Shown here one piece after another: positions 29,595-38,648 of a DNA stretch of 64,000 bases. Positions within the stretch are counted from its first letter, which is position 1. Every line of letters begins with the position of its first letter. The notes under the pieces were generated by a model. The model was not told the origin of the DNA. It saw nothing but the letters and a program-made list of their open reading frames with translations, and searched no databases. The stretch is from Psychrobacillus vulpis (lineage in GTDB: Bacteria > Bacillota > Bacilli > Bacillales_A > Planococcaceae), in the NCBI RefSeq assembly GCF_006861825.1, contig NZ_VDGI01000014.1, positions 1-64,000 of the forward strand. The letters run 5' to 3'. Position numbers and translations under genes: made by a program.

Positions 29595-31124
29595 ATGCAA
29601 TTGGAGCAGTTAGAAAAGAGTATTTATGACTTAATTACTGAAACATCTACTAATTTACCAAAAGACGTACGACGTGCTATTAAAAAAGCGAAAGCAGCAG
29701 AAAATGCCGGTACACGTGCGGCTATGAGTCTAGATACAATTACGAACAATATTCAAATGGCAGATGACAAAGTATCACCTATTTGCCAAGATACTGGTTT
29801 ACCAACATTTAAAATTAAAACACCAGTTGGCGTAAACCAACTAGAGATAAAAGAAGCTATTAAAAGAGCAATTGTTACTGCTACAAAAGATGCTAAGCTT
29901 CGTCCTAACTCTGTCGATTCATTAACTGGAGCAAATAGTGGAGACAATCTTGGTGAAGGTATCCCTGTGATTAAATTCGATCAATGGGAAAAAGACTATA
30001 TTGAGATGAAGCTCATCTTAAAAGGTGGCGGATGTGAAAACAAAAACATTCAATATAGTTTACCAACTGAGCTAGAAGGCTTGGGTCGTGCAGGTCGTGA
30101 CTTAGATGGTATCCGAAAATGTATTTTACATTCTGTTTACCAAGCACAAGGACAAGGTTGTTCGGCAGGCTTCATCGGTGTAGGTATTGGAGGAGATCGT
30201 TCTTCTGGTTACGATCTTGCAAAAGAACAACTATTCCGTCATGTGGAAGATACAAATTCTAACCCAGACCTTGCTAAATTAGAAGAGTATATTGTAGAAA
30301 AAGCAAATACATTAGGAATCGGAACAATGGGGTTCGGTGGAGAAGCAACTTTACTTGGATGTAAAATTGGCGTAATGCACCGTATTCCTGCTAGCTTCTA
30401 TGTATCTGTCGCGTACAATTGTTGGGCATACCGTCGTATGGCTATTAATATTAATCCTACTTCTGGAGAAATAATCGAATGGCATTACCAAGATGGAGAA
30501 AAAATCGAATTTAAAGAAAATACGAATGAAGAAGCTCCTAAAAAAGTAGTAGAATTACAATCTCCTATTTCAGAGGAACAAATTCGTTCATTAAAAGTTG
30601 GTGACGTTGTTTCTATTACTGGTCGAATGTTTACTGGCCGTGATGCCATTCACCATCACTTAATGAGTAACGATGCACCTGTTGATTTAAATGGTCAAAT
30701 CATTTATCACTGTGGTCCAGTTATGCAAAAAGATGAAGAAGGTAACTGGCATGTAAAAGCTGCAGGGCCAACAACCTCTATTCGAGAAGAACCATACCAA
30801 GGAGATATTATGAAAAAGTTTGGTATCCGTGCGGTTATCGGTAAAGGTGGGATGGGACCAAAAACACTTGCTGCATTAGAAGAACATGGTGGAGTATATT
30901 TAAATGCAATTGGTGGTGCAGCTCAATATTATGCGGACTGTATTAAAGGCGTAGATGGCGTCGATTTAATGGAGTTTGGTATTCCAGAAGCAATGTGGCA
31001 CTTACGTGTAGAAGACTTCACAGCTGTAGTAACAATGGACTCTCATGGTAACAGCCTACATGCAGATGTTGATAAATCATCATTAGAAAAATTAGCTAAC
31101 TATAAAGAGCGTGTTTTTAACTAA
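29595..31124 (+). CDS. fumA: Fumarate hydratase class I, single-chain
   Basis: 509 residues combining the alpha and beta parts of class I fumarase in one chain. The Fe-S half has the conserved CQDTGLPTF (Cys about 64), GGCENKN and GCKIGVM cysteines; the C-terminal half holds TTSIREEPY and GKGGMG. It interconverts fumarate and malate in the citric acid cycle using a 4Fe-4S cluster that is sensitive to oxygen and superoxide. ATG follows AAAGGAG. B. subtilis uses class II FumC instead. The next gene is the PerR-controlled iron exporter. Confidence 0.93.
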   Translation: MQLEQLEKSIYDLITETSTNLPKDVRRAIKKAKAAENAGTRAAMSLDTITNNIQMADDKVSPICQDTGLPTFKIKTPVGVNQLEIKEAIKRAIVTATKDAKLRPNSVDSLTGANSGDNLGEGIPVIKFDQWEKDYIEMKLILKGGGCENKNIQYSLPTELEGLGRAGRDLDGIRKCILHSVYQAQGQGCSAGFIGVGIGGDRSSGYDLAKEQLFRHVEDTNSNPDLAKLEEYIVEKANTLGIGTMGFGGEATLLGCKIGVMHRIPASFYVSVAYNCWAYRRMAININPTSGEIIEWHYQDGEKIEFKENTNEEAPKKVVELQSPISEEQIRSLKVGDVVSITGRMFTGRDAIHHHLMSNDAPVDLNGQIIYHCGPVMQKDEEGNWHVKAAGPTTSIREEPYQGDIMKKFGIRAVIGKGGMGPKTLAALEEHGGVYLNAIGGAAQYYADCIKGVDGVDLMEFGIPEAMWHLRVEDFTAVVTMDSHGNSLHADVDKSSLEKLANYKERVFN

Positions 31125-31133
31125 TCGAATTAA

Positions 31134-31162
31134 TTGACTTGTAATCACTTCTAAATTACAAT
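31134..31162 (+). promoter_or_regulatory. Sigma-A promoter of pfeT
   Basis: -35 TTGACT (31134-31139), 17-bp spacer, -10 TACAAT (31157-31162). The PerR box covers the -10. Confidence 0.8.
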
Positions 31163-31170
31163 AATTATAA
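31156..31170 (+). promoter_or_regulatory. PerR box over the pfeT promoter
   Basis: TTACAATAATTATAA matches the Per box TTATAATnATTATAA except at position 4. It overlaps the -10 element, as expected for repression. PfeT of B. subtilis is in the PerR regulon. Confidence 0.88.
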
Positions 31171-31186
31171 AGTAGTAACGAATATA

Positions 31187-31217
31187 AAATGGATTTCCTA
31201 CCGGGAATCCATTTTCG
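31187..31217 (+). terminator. Hairpin after fumA, inside the pfeT leader
   Basis: Stem AAATGGATTTCC/GGAATCCATTT with one bulge and a weak T tract. It lies downstream of the pfeT -10, so it would end fumA transcripts but also sits in the pfeT 5' leader. Confidence 0.6.
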
Positions 31218-31268
31218 TTGTTTTATAGGGTTATTAATAGTGAAATTCATTATCAGGGAGGGAATGAC

Positions 31269-33179
31269 ATGTCAACAATTCGAAATTCGCCAGGAAAACA
31301 ATCTTTCTACCAATCTTTAGTTTCTCATATCGAATTACTAGCAGCTCTTTTATCTGGAGTATTCATATTAATCGCCTGGTTCATCGGCAAACAGGGCGAG
31401 GAATCAGTCTCCATCATTTTTTATTTAATGGCATTTGTTATCGGTGGATTTGCTAAAGCAAAAGAAGGAATTAAAGCTACGATTGAAGATAAAGAGTTAA
31501 ATGTAGAAATGCTAATGATCTTAGCTGCTGTAGGGTCGTCCATTATCGGATATTGGACAGAGGGCGCTATTCTGATTTTCATCTTCGCTGTCAGTGGTGC
31601 ACTTGAAACATATACGATGAATAAAAGTCGAAAAGAAATTTCTTCTCTTATGAAATTGCAGCCTGAAGAAGCTTGGAGACTAAATGAAGATGGGTCAACA
31701 ACTCGTGTATCTATAAGAGAACTTGCATTAAAAGATCAGTTAGTTGTAAAACCTGGAGAACGAATTCCTGCAGACGGAGTCGTTCTAAGTGGTACAACTG
31801 CTATCGATGAATCAGCAATTAGCGGTGAATCCATACCTGTTAATAAACAAATAAATGACGAACTATATGCTGGAACTGTAAACATAAGTGGCGTTATTAC
31901 AATGGAAATGACAAAAACTAATGAGGAATCACTATTCCAGAAAATTATTAATCTTGTTCAAACCGCTCAAGATGAAAAATCTCCAGCACAACAATTTATA
32001 GAAAAATTTGAAGGAACTTATGTAAAATTTGTTTTACTAGGCGTTGCTATCATGATGTTCCTCCCTCATTATTTGCTTGGATGGGATTGGACTACGACAT
32101 TATATCGCGCAATGGTTTTATTAGTTGTAGCATCTCCATGTGCACTTGTAGCATCTATTATGCCAGCAACATTAGCAGCCATTTCGAACGGAGCAAAAAA
32201 CGGAATTTTGTTTAAAGGCGGCATTCATTTAGAAAATATAAGTGAAATGAGAGCCATCGCGCTTGATAAAACAGGTACTTTGACACAAGGGAAGCCAGTA
32301 GTTACAGATTTCTTTGTTCGAGAAGGGTTAGATCGAATGTCAACTCTTACCACTTTAGCTGCAATGGAAGCACAGTCGAATCACCCATTAGCGCAAGCTA
32401 TTTCATTGTACGCTAGGTCTGAAGGTATTGGTCAGCTTCCTCTTATTCATATAGAGGATAAACCTGGATTCGGCTTACAAGCAACGATAAACGACCAAAC
32501 AATCCTTGTTGGTAAACCTGACTTCGTCAATAAAGAAGATGCTTTTACTTTCCATGATGGTATTGCTACTAAACTAGCAGATGAAGGGAAAACAATTATC
32601 TTTATGAGAGATGAATTTGGTATAGCAGCGGCTGCAGCTTTAAAAGATACAGTACGTGAAGAAGCAAAAGAGGCAATTAAGCTACTACAATCTCTAGGGA
32701 TTAAAACAGTCATGCTAACTGGAGACAATGAAAAGACAGCTAGTGTAATCGCGAAAGAAGCAGGAATCGACCAGTACATTGCAGAATGTTTACCTGAAAC
32801 TAAAGTTGAACATATGAAAGTATTATTAAAAGAGTATAAATTCGTTGGAATGGTCGGAGACGGGATAAATGACGCTCCTGCTCTAGCAACTGCTACTACT
32901 GGGTTTGCTATGGGAGAAGGTACGGATGTGGCACTCGAAACTGCGGATGTTGTTCTAATGAAGAGTGATTTATCTAAAATTGCATATGCAATTAAAATGT
33001 CTCGTAAAATGCAGAGAATTGTAAAACAAAATATTGTATTTTCTCTCTCGGTCATTGCTTTATTAATAATCTCAAACTTTCTTCAAGCCGTAGATTTACC
33101 TTTAGGAGTTATAGGTCATGAAGGAAGCACAATTCTAGTAATTTTAAATGGATTAAGAATGCTTAATAGAAATATATAA
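31269..33179 (+). CDS. pfeT: P1B4-type metal-exporting ATPase, PfeT/ZosA-like
   Basis: 636 residues, the size of B. subtilis PfeT. No N-terminal metal-binding domain. Actuator SGES (about 200), metal site SPC in ASPCALVAS (about 295), phosphorylation DKTGTLT (about 335), hinge GDGINDAPAL (about 535) and the P1B4 hallmark HEGST in the last helix. P1B4 pumps export Fe(II), with Co or Zn in some. The PerR box at the promoter supports iron export under peroxide stress. Start ATG 31269 has AGGGAGGG upstream. The symbol rests on motif plus regulation. Confidence 0.88.
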   Translation: MSTIRNSPGKQSFYQSLVSHIELLAALLSGVFILIAWFIGKQGEESVSIIFYLMAFVIGGFAKAKEGIKATIEDKELNVEMLMILAAVGSSIIGYWTEGAILIFIFAVSGALETYTMNKSRKEISSLMKLQPEEAWRLNEDGSTTRVSIRELALKDQLVVKPGERIPADGVVLSGTTAIDESAISGESIPVNKQINDELYAGTVNISGVITMEMTKTNEESLFQKIINLVQTAQDEKSPAQQFIEKFEGTYVKFVLLGVAIMMFLPHYLLGWDWTTTLYRAMVLLVVASPCALVASIMPATLAAISNGAKNGILFKGGIHLENISEMRAIALDKTGTLTQGKPVVTDFFVREGLDRMSTLTTLAAMEAQSNHPLAQAISLYARSEGIGQLPLIHIEDKPGFGLQATINDQTILVGKPDFVNKEDAFTFHDGIATKLADEGKTIIFMRDEFGIAAAAALKDTVREEAKEAIKLLQSLGIKTVMLTGDNEKTASVIAKEAGIDQYIAECLPETKVEHMKVLLKEYKFVGMVGDGINDAPALATATTGFAMGEGTDVALETADVVLMKSDLSKIAYAIKMSRKMQRIVKQNIVFSLSVIALLIISNFLQAVDLPLGVIGHEGSTILVILNGLRMLNRNI

Positions 33180-33210
33180 AAGCAGAGAAGCTAAACTAGC
33201 TTCTCTGCTC
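33178..33210 (+). terminator. Hairpin after pfeT, copy 1 of a 33-bp duplication
   Basis: AGCAGAGAAGCTA/TAGCTTCTCTGCT palindrome directly after the stop. The same 33 bases with one change recur at 33892-33924. No T run at this copy. Confidence 0.7.
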
Positions 33211-33891
33211 AGACTCTCTAGACAAACTTAAAGAAATTTAAGTTTGTCTATATTTTTTTCCGCGGAGGGCTTGAGCGTCCTTGATCGCTATGCTCGAGGT
33301 CACAGAAAAATTGTCATCCTAATAATTTTCTCTCAAATAGTCGCTGAAGAATTTAGCGCTTTGGCATTCGCTTTCCGCGGGCGAGCGACGAGCCTCCTCC
33401 TTCGCTACGCTTTCGTGCGGGGTCTCGTCTGTCTCGCTTTTCCCGCAGGAGTCTCATGCGACGCGCTAAATTCTTTTAAATAAAATACAACAAATAGTTC
33501 CTACAAAAGATACTAATTTCTAGTTTTTCAGTTGCTTTTCTTTCCCGTTGTCTCAGTCTCCTCGCTCGCTGCGGGGTCTTCGACTAACGCTTTTCCCGCA
33601 GAAGCGTCGCCTTATTCAACGATTTTCTAGAAATGAAAAAGTCCCTATAATTCGACGTTGCCTGATGAGGTTGTCCAATATCCAATACATTAGAAAATTC
33701 ATCCTAATAAATTTCTCCCAAATAGTCGGTGATAGAATTTAGCGCTTTGGCATTCGCTTTCCGCGGGCGAGCGACGAGCCTCCTCCTTCTCTACGCTTTC
33801 GTGCGGGGTCTCGTCTGTCTCGCTTTCCCGCAGGAGTCTCATGCGACGCACTAAATTCTTTCCACTATTTTTTCGAGCGTGTCTAAACAGT
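33211..33891. repeat. GC-rich repeat cluster 2, flanked by duplicated hairpins
   Basis: 681 bases without genes. Two inverted-orientation copies of the A core (33349-33473 and 33735-33858; ends GAATTTAGCG and CGCTAAATTC) flank the right half of a 115-bp palindromic repeat ending TTCAACGATTTTC at 33628. Open frames here are repeat by-products. Confidence 0.8.
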
Positions 33892-33934
33892 AAAAGCAGA
33901 GAAGCTAACCTAGCTTCTCTGCTCTTTTTTTTCC
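33892..33934. terminator. Terminator between pfeT and yihY, copy 2 of the 33-bp duplication
   Basis: 13-bp palindromic stem followed by T8 on the plus strand. On the minus strand the yihY stop lies in the loop and TTTT follows, so it works in both directions. Confidence 0.8.
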
Positions 33935-34878
33935 AATGCAATCTTTCGTTCTTGCATTACTGCATTTACTTGTCCACCAACTAACAAAATAATTCCTGTA
34001 AGATATAGCCATAACATAAGAACGATTATTCCTCCAATACTTCCATAAGTAGAGGAATAACTTGCAAAGTTGCTAACATAATAAGAGAATCCAAGAGATA
34101 CTATGATCCAACCTAATGTGGCAAAAGCTGCTCCTGGAAAAATACTTCTTAAAAACAACTTTTTGTTTGGCACAATCCAATATAAAGCAGATAAGATTAG
34201 AAAAATAAGTAGGGGACTGATTGTCCACCTTAAACTATTCCATAATCTAACAAATCCTTCTTCAAAACCAAAATAAGAAAATAGTATTGTACCGATTTGT
34301 TTACCAAACACTGGAAGCACTAATGCTACTATAAGCAATATAATCATTAGTAATGTAAAAACTATTGATAATCCTCTGACGATAAACATTGGCCGTGTTT
34401 CATCCAAATTATACGATCTATTTAAAGACTTCACTATCGCATTCATTCCATTTGAAGCGGACCAGATTGTACCGATAATTCCAATGGACAATAGTCCCCC
34501 ATTTCGATTAGCTAAAGTATCTGAAATAGTTCCTTCAATAAGAATATATACATCCTTTGGAGCATAATTTTCAAGAAAGCGAAATACTTGTGCTTCGTCC
34601 AAATTTAAATATGGCAATAAAGTAAAGATAAAAATAATCATTGGAAATAAAGATAAAAGAAAGAAATAAGCCAACTGTGCACCTAGACCTGTAATGTCGG
34701 TTTTCTGAATATGTAAAATTAAATGTTTAAAATAACCTGTCCATGTAGTTAAATCTTGATGCTCAGAAGTATTTATCTCTTTCTTTTTTATATGTAAAAA
34801 TTTTAGTCTGTCGTACCAACTAATAGAGGATGAAGCATTTTGTTCTTGTAATTGTTCTTTTGAACTTTTATCTTTCAC
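33910..34878 (-). CDS. YihY/BrkB family inner-membrane protein
   Basis: 322 residues. Charged cytosolic N-terminus (1-70), then six membrane helices with the YihY pattern LGAQLAYFFLLSLFPMIIF and YGSIGGIIVLMLWLYL. Function of the family is uncertain; older ribonuclease BN labels are wrong. GTG at 34878 with AAAGGAGG 7 bases upstream is preferred to an ATG 21 bases earlier. The stop codon lies inside the terminator hairpin. It follows a YtxH-like gene by 30 bases, likely an operon. Confidence 0.87.
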   Translation of the reverse strand: MKDKSSKEQLQEQNASSSISWYDRLKFLHIKKKEINTSEHQDLTTWTGYFKHLILHIQKTDITGLGAQLAYFFLLSLFPMIIFIFTLLPYLNLDEAQVFRFLENYAPKDVYILIEGTISDTLANRNGGLLSIGIIGTIWSASNGMNAIVKSLNRSYNLDETRPMFIVRGLSIVFTLLMIILLIVALVLPVFGKQIGTILFSYFGFEEGFVRLWNSLRWTISPLLIFLILSALYWIVPNKKLFLRSIFPGAAFATLGWIIVSLGFSYYVSNFASYSSTYGSIGGIIVLMLWLYLTGIILLVGGQVNAVMQERKIALEKKEQRS

Positions 34879-34908
34879 TTCATCCCCTCCTTTATTCATT
34901 TTGTTTAC

Positions 34909-35286
34909 TTACTGCTTAACAATTGAACTATCATCAGCATCAGGTACTACAAGCGATTTGTATTCTTCTTTGGATTGAACAAATGCATCTTTCGTTTCAG
35001 TTAGCAACGTCTTAACTTGAGGTGTAATCTCTTTCACTTCATTTACTTTTTGCGATAAGTATGTCGCATCTGAGGCAAATTGATCGTACAGAGATTTCCA
35101 TTTTGTTACTTGCTCTTCTATTGTAGTTTTTAACTCTTGTCTATTTTTACAGTAATATTGTATTTGATTACCTACATATCTTGTCTTACTAGCTACAGAA
35201 TCTCTCGTCTTTCTATCCATCATAGTCAATGCACCACCTACAAGTGCGCCATATACAATACCCTTTAATAACTTACTTTCACTCAT
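34909..35286 (-). CDS. YtxH-like general-stress type protein
   Basis: 125 residues. Short glycine-containing hydrophobic N-terminus (LLKGIVYGALVGGALTMM), then a long amphipathic helix with heptads (40-115). This is the YtxH layout, seen in small stress proteins. The second of two adjacent ATGs is used (GGAGG 7 bases before). Precedes yihY in the same direction. Exact function unknown. Confidence 0.7.
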   Translation of the reverse strand: MSESKLLKGIVYGALVGGALTMMDRKTRDSVASKTRYVGNQIQYYCKNRQELKTTIEEQVTKWKSLYDQFASDATYLSQKVNEVKEITPQVKTLLTETKDAFVQSKEEYKSLVVPDADDSSIVKQ

Positions 35287-35491
35287 CATCTAACCTCCAT
35301 GTTTTATTGTATATGTATATAATTATACCCGTGACTTGACGGAATAAAACAAATTATTTCAAATTCGACAAAATAGTCTTGACTATATGACGGAATTTTA
35401 TGAATATTAGTAACAAGGGGAAAATAAATAGAAAGGGTAGAGATGTTCACGTTGTAGTTTATTAGAAATATATTATTGGGGGTAGGAATGA

Positions 35492-36859
35492 ATGGAAAAA
35501 CTGAATGAGTTTTTAGGAAGTGTTTCATCTTTTTTGTGGGGTATTCCACTACTTGTTTTAATAGTTGGTACAGGTATATATTTAACTATTCGTGTAGGTT
35601 TTTTACAAGTGAGACTATTACCTACAGCTTTAAGACTAGTATTCTCTAAAAAGCATGATAAAACTGCTGAAGGAGATATTACTCAATTCCAAGCACTTAC
35701 AACAGCGCTAGCTGCAACAGTTGGTACTGGAAATATCGTAGGTGTTGCTACTGCAGTTGTACTTGGTGGACCAGGTGCAGTATTTTGGATGTGGTTCTCC
35801 GCTTTCTTCGGTATGGCAACTAAATATAGTGAAGCTATTTTAGCAGTAAGATTTCGTGTAAAAGATGCAAAGGGACAAATGGCTGGTGGTCCAATGTATT
35901 ATTTAGAACATGGACTGAAGCAAAAATGGTTAGCTGTGTTATTTGCAGTTTTCGGTGCAATTGCAGCATTTGGTATTGGAAATGGAACGCAATCTAACTC
36001 GGTTGCTGGTGTAGTAAAATCGACATTCGGATTAGATACTTGGATTACTGGAGCTGTACTTACTATATTTACTGCACTTGTTATTCTTGGTGGAATTAAA
36101 TCTATTGGTAATGTAACCGCAGTTTTTGTACCTATTATGGCATTATTTTATTTATTAGCGGGTTTAATCGTTATGGTTATGAACATTACTGCAATTCCAG
36201 ATGCATTTGCAACCATTTTTAAAATGGCATTTTCCGGAGAAGCTGCTGCAGGTGGTGCAATTGGTGCCGCTATCCGTTATGGTATTGCTCGTGGGGTATT
36301 CTCCAACGAAGCTGGTTTAGGATCTGCACCTATTGCTGCTGCTGCTGCAAAAACAGATCTTCCAGGACGTCAAGCACTTGTTTCGATGACACAAGTATTT
36401 TTAGATACATTCCTAATTTGTTCGATTACAGGTATTACGATTGTAATGTCTGGAATGTATAAAGATACTAGTCTAGCAGCAAATGAGTTAACTTCTGCAT
36501 CATTTGGACATTTCCTAGGAGACTTTGGTCCATATGTTGTAGCAATTGGATTAATTTTCTTTGCTTCATCTACTATTTTTGGTTGGGCTTATTATGGGGA
36601 AAAGTGTTTCCAATACTTATTTAAAAATCCATCCTTATTAATTATATATCGTATTGCATTCGTTATTATGGTATTCATCGGTTCTGTTGTATCATTAGAC
36701 TTAATCTGGACGTTCTCAGATATTACAAATGCTTTAATGGCCATTCCGAACTTAATCGGATTACTCGGACTTTCTGGTGTAATTGTGTATGAAACAAAAC
36801 GAATTTCGGATAAGTTAAAAGAGGAGAAAGAAGCTGCAAAAGCAGCTAAATCTAATTAA
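35492..36859 (+). CDS. Sodium:alanine/glycine symporter family (AGCS) transporter
   Basis: 455 residues, about 10 to 11 membrane helices. AGCS features: LIVGTGIYLTIRVGFLQVR near residue 25-43, AATVGTGNIVGVA (about 74-86), MAGGPMYYLEHG and the FSNEAGLGSAP signature (about 270). Imports alanine, glycine or glutamine with sodium. Start ATG with GGGGGTAGG. AlsT-like, but the substrate is not readable from sequence. yfkK follows 66 bases later. Confidence 0.92.
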   Translation: MEKLNEFLGSVSSFLWGIPLLVLIVGTGIYLTIRVGFLQVRLLPTALRLVFSKKHDKTAEGDITQFQALTTALAATVGTGNIVGVATAVVLGGPGAVFWMWFSAFFGMATKYSEAILAVRFRVKDAKGQMAGGPMYYLEHGLKQKWLAVLFAVFGAIAAFGIGNGTQSNSVAGVVKSTFGLDTWITGAVLTIFTALVILGGIKSIGNVTAVFVPIMALFYLLAGLIVMVMNITAIPDAFATIFKMAFSGEAAAGGAIGAAIRYGIARGVFSNEAGLGSAPIAAAAAKTDLPGRQALVSMTQVFLDTFLICSITGITIVMSGMYKDTSLAANELTSASFGHFLGDFGPYVVAIGLIFFASSTIFGWAYYGEKCFQYLFKNPSLLIIYRIAFVIMVFIGSVVSLDLIWTFSDITNALMAIPNLIGLLGLSGVIVYETKRISDKLKEEKEAAKAAKSN

Positions 36860-36925
36860 TAATTGACAATCCATCTGTAGCGTGAAATGATAAACTTCTA
36901 ATGTATGAAAGGTAGGAACATATAA

Positions 36926-37147
36926 ATGAATTTATCACAACCGTCTGTTGAAAATATTACGTATATGATTGAAACTATAAAAGAAAAGCTTCGTATGGTA
37001 AATGTAGATGCTATGAAATCTGAGGATTTTAATGCAACGCAGTATGAAGATCTTGTTTATTTATACGAAATGGTTCAAAAAAGAGACTCCTTTAGTCCTA
37101 GTGAAATGCAAGCGATTGCTGCTGAGCTAGGTAACTTACGAAAATAA
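36926..37147 (+). CDS. yfkK: YfkK family protein (DUF1128)
   Basis: 73 residues, all-helical, matching UPF0435/YfkK ([27 protein letters not shown]). Function unknown. It is followed at once by a hairpin-rich 3' element of the family described at 53 and 61 kb. Confidence 0.85.
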   Translation: MNLSQPSVENITYMIETIKEKLRMVNVDAMKSEDFNATQYEDLVYLYEMVQKRDSFSPSEMQAIAAELGNLRK

Positions 37148-37262
37148 GAGAAGTGAAAATGTCGTATTCTTCGCTTGTTCGCTTTCGGTTCTCTTTGGAC
37201 GAAATGATCGCTACATTATTACAGTAAATCAATCGAGAAGGGAAGTGACCGAGTCACTTCCC
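37148..37262 (+). repeat. 3'-end hairpin element after yfkK (divergent copy D1)
   Basis: Starts at the yfkK stop. Contains TTTGGAC, GCTACATTATTAC and the strong stem GAAGGGAAGTGAC/(G)TCACTTCCCTTC, the same order as in the clearer copies. Membership is tentative. The hairpin would terminate yfkK. Confidence 0.5.
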
Positions 37263-37348
37263 TTCTTGCTTTATCAGTATCTGTCTAGTTGAGGTAAAAA
37301 AACAGGAACTTCAACAATCCCTCACTCTATACTACTTTTTCATCTCTA

Positions 37349-37709
37349 GAAAATCGTTGAAAAGGCGATACTCCTACGGGAATAGCGTTAGCATAAGACC
37401 CCACCGCGAAGCGAGGAGGCTGAAGCAACGCCCGTGGAAAGGGAGGCCACTGAAAAACTCAAAATTATTATTTTTATAGGAACTATTTGCTGTATATCAT
37501 TCAAAGAATTTAGCGCGACGCATGAGACTCCTGCGGGAAAGCGAGACAGACGAGACCCCGCACGAAGCGAAGCGTAGGAGGAGGCTCGTCGCTCGCCCGC
37601 GGAAAGCGAATGCCAAAGCATTAAATTCTCTTAGGACTATTTGATAGATAATTTATATGAATGACACTTTTTCAGTGTCCTCTGGAAAGGGAGGCGTTTC
37701 AACGATTTC
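37349..37709. repeat. 115-bp palindromic repeat interrupted by a type A insert
   Basis: Ends GAAAATCGTTGAAA and TTTCAACGATTTCC. Split at GGAAAGGGAG by a 240-bp element listed separately. No gene in 37148-37739. Confidence 0.85.
37443..37682. mobile_element. MITE-like insert with 8-bp target duplication (type A, copy 3)
   Basis: 240 bp from GAGGCCACTGAAAAA to TTTTTCAGTGTCCTC, flanked by TGGAAAGG at 37435-37442 and 37683-37690. Contains the A core (AATTTAGCG to ATTAAATT). Non-coding. Confidence 0.8.
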
Positions 37710-37739
37710 CTTACTTATTGGACAGCCCTGTTGTTTATT

Positions 37740-38648
37740 TTATTTATTTAATTCTACCGCAATTTTAGCTCCAACTCTTGCGTTGTTATAAACTAGCTCG
37801 ATGTTCGATTCTAATGATTTTCCTTCTGTTAACTCTTTCACTTTTCCAAGTAAGAATGGTGTTACATCTTTACCTTTAATACCATTCTCCTCTGCTTCTT
37901 GTAAAGCTTTTTCAATAATAGTAGTAATATACGCCTCATCCATTGAGAACTCAGCAGGAATTGGATTTGCAATAATAGCTCCACCGTTTAATCCTAACTC
38001 CCATTTCACTTTTAACATTTCAGCAACCTCTTGTGGCTCATCCAATCGGAAGTTTGCTTCAAATGGACTAGTTGCAGAATAAAACGCAGGGAATTTATCT
38101 GTTTGGTATCCAACTACAGGAACACCTTTTGTTTCTAAATATTCTAAAGTTAAGCCAATATCTAAAATAGATTTTGCTCCAGCACATACTACTGCAACAT
38201 TTGTTGAAGCTAGCTCTTCTAAGTCTGCTGAAATATCCATAGTAGTTTCAGCACCTCTATGCACACCGCCGATACCACCCGTTACGAACATTTTAATTCC
38301 AGCAAGTTCTGCACAAATCATTGTAGTAGCAACTGTTGTTGCACCAATTTCTTTCGAAGCAACTACATATGCTAAATCTCTTCTAGAAGTTTTTCTTGCA
38401 TGTTTACTTGTTCCTAGAGTTTCCAGTTCCTCTTCAGAAAGACCAATTTTAATCTTTCCATCCATAATTGCAATCGTTGCTGGAACAGCACCATTATCAC
38501 GAATAATTTGCTCTACTTTTCTTGCCATCTCGACGTTTTGAGGGTAAGGCATACCATGTGAAATAATCGTTGATTCTAATGCTACGATTGCTTTTCCAGC
38601 CGCCATTCCTTCTGCTACTTCTGTTGAATATGTTAAATAGTTTTTCAT
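37740..38648 (-). CDS. psuG: Pseudouridine-5'-phosphate glycosidase
   Basis: 302 residues matching the PsuG/IndA family: [16 protein letters not shown] at the N-terminus, [21 protein letters not shown] (about 130) and NPIPAEFSM. It cleaves pseudouridine 5'-phosphate to uracil and ribose 5-phosphate. ATG has GGAGG and overlaps the psuK stop by ATGA. Together the two genes salvage pseudouridine from RNA turnover. Confidence 0.95.
   Translation of the reverse strand: MKNYLTYSTEVAEGMAAGKAIVALESTIISHGMPYPQNVEMARKVEQIIRDNGAVPATIAIMDGKIKIGLSEEELETLGTSKHARKTSRRDLAYVVASKEIGATTVATTMICAELAGIKMFVTGGIGGVHRGAETTMDISADLEELASTNVAVVCAGAKSILDIGLTLEYLETKGVPVVGYQTDKFPAFYSATSPFEANFRLDEPQEVAEMLKVKWELGLNGGAIIANPIPAEFSMDEAYITTIIEKALQEAEENGIKGKDVTPFLLGKVKELTEGKSLESNIELVYNNARVGAKIAVELNK

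Noticed and set aside
32447-33055. 202-codon antisense frame inside pfeT
   Set aside because: Shadow of the conserved ATPase gene on the other strand; no ribosome site and no recognisable domain.
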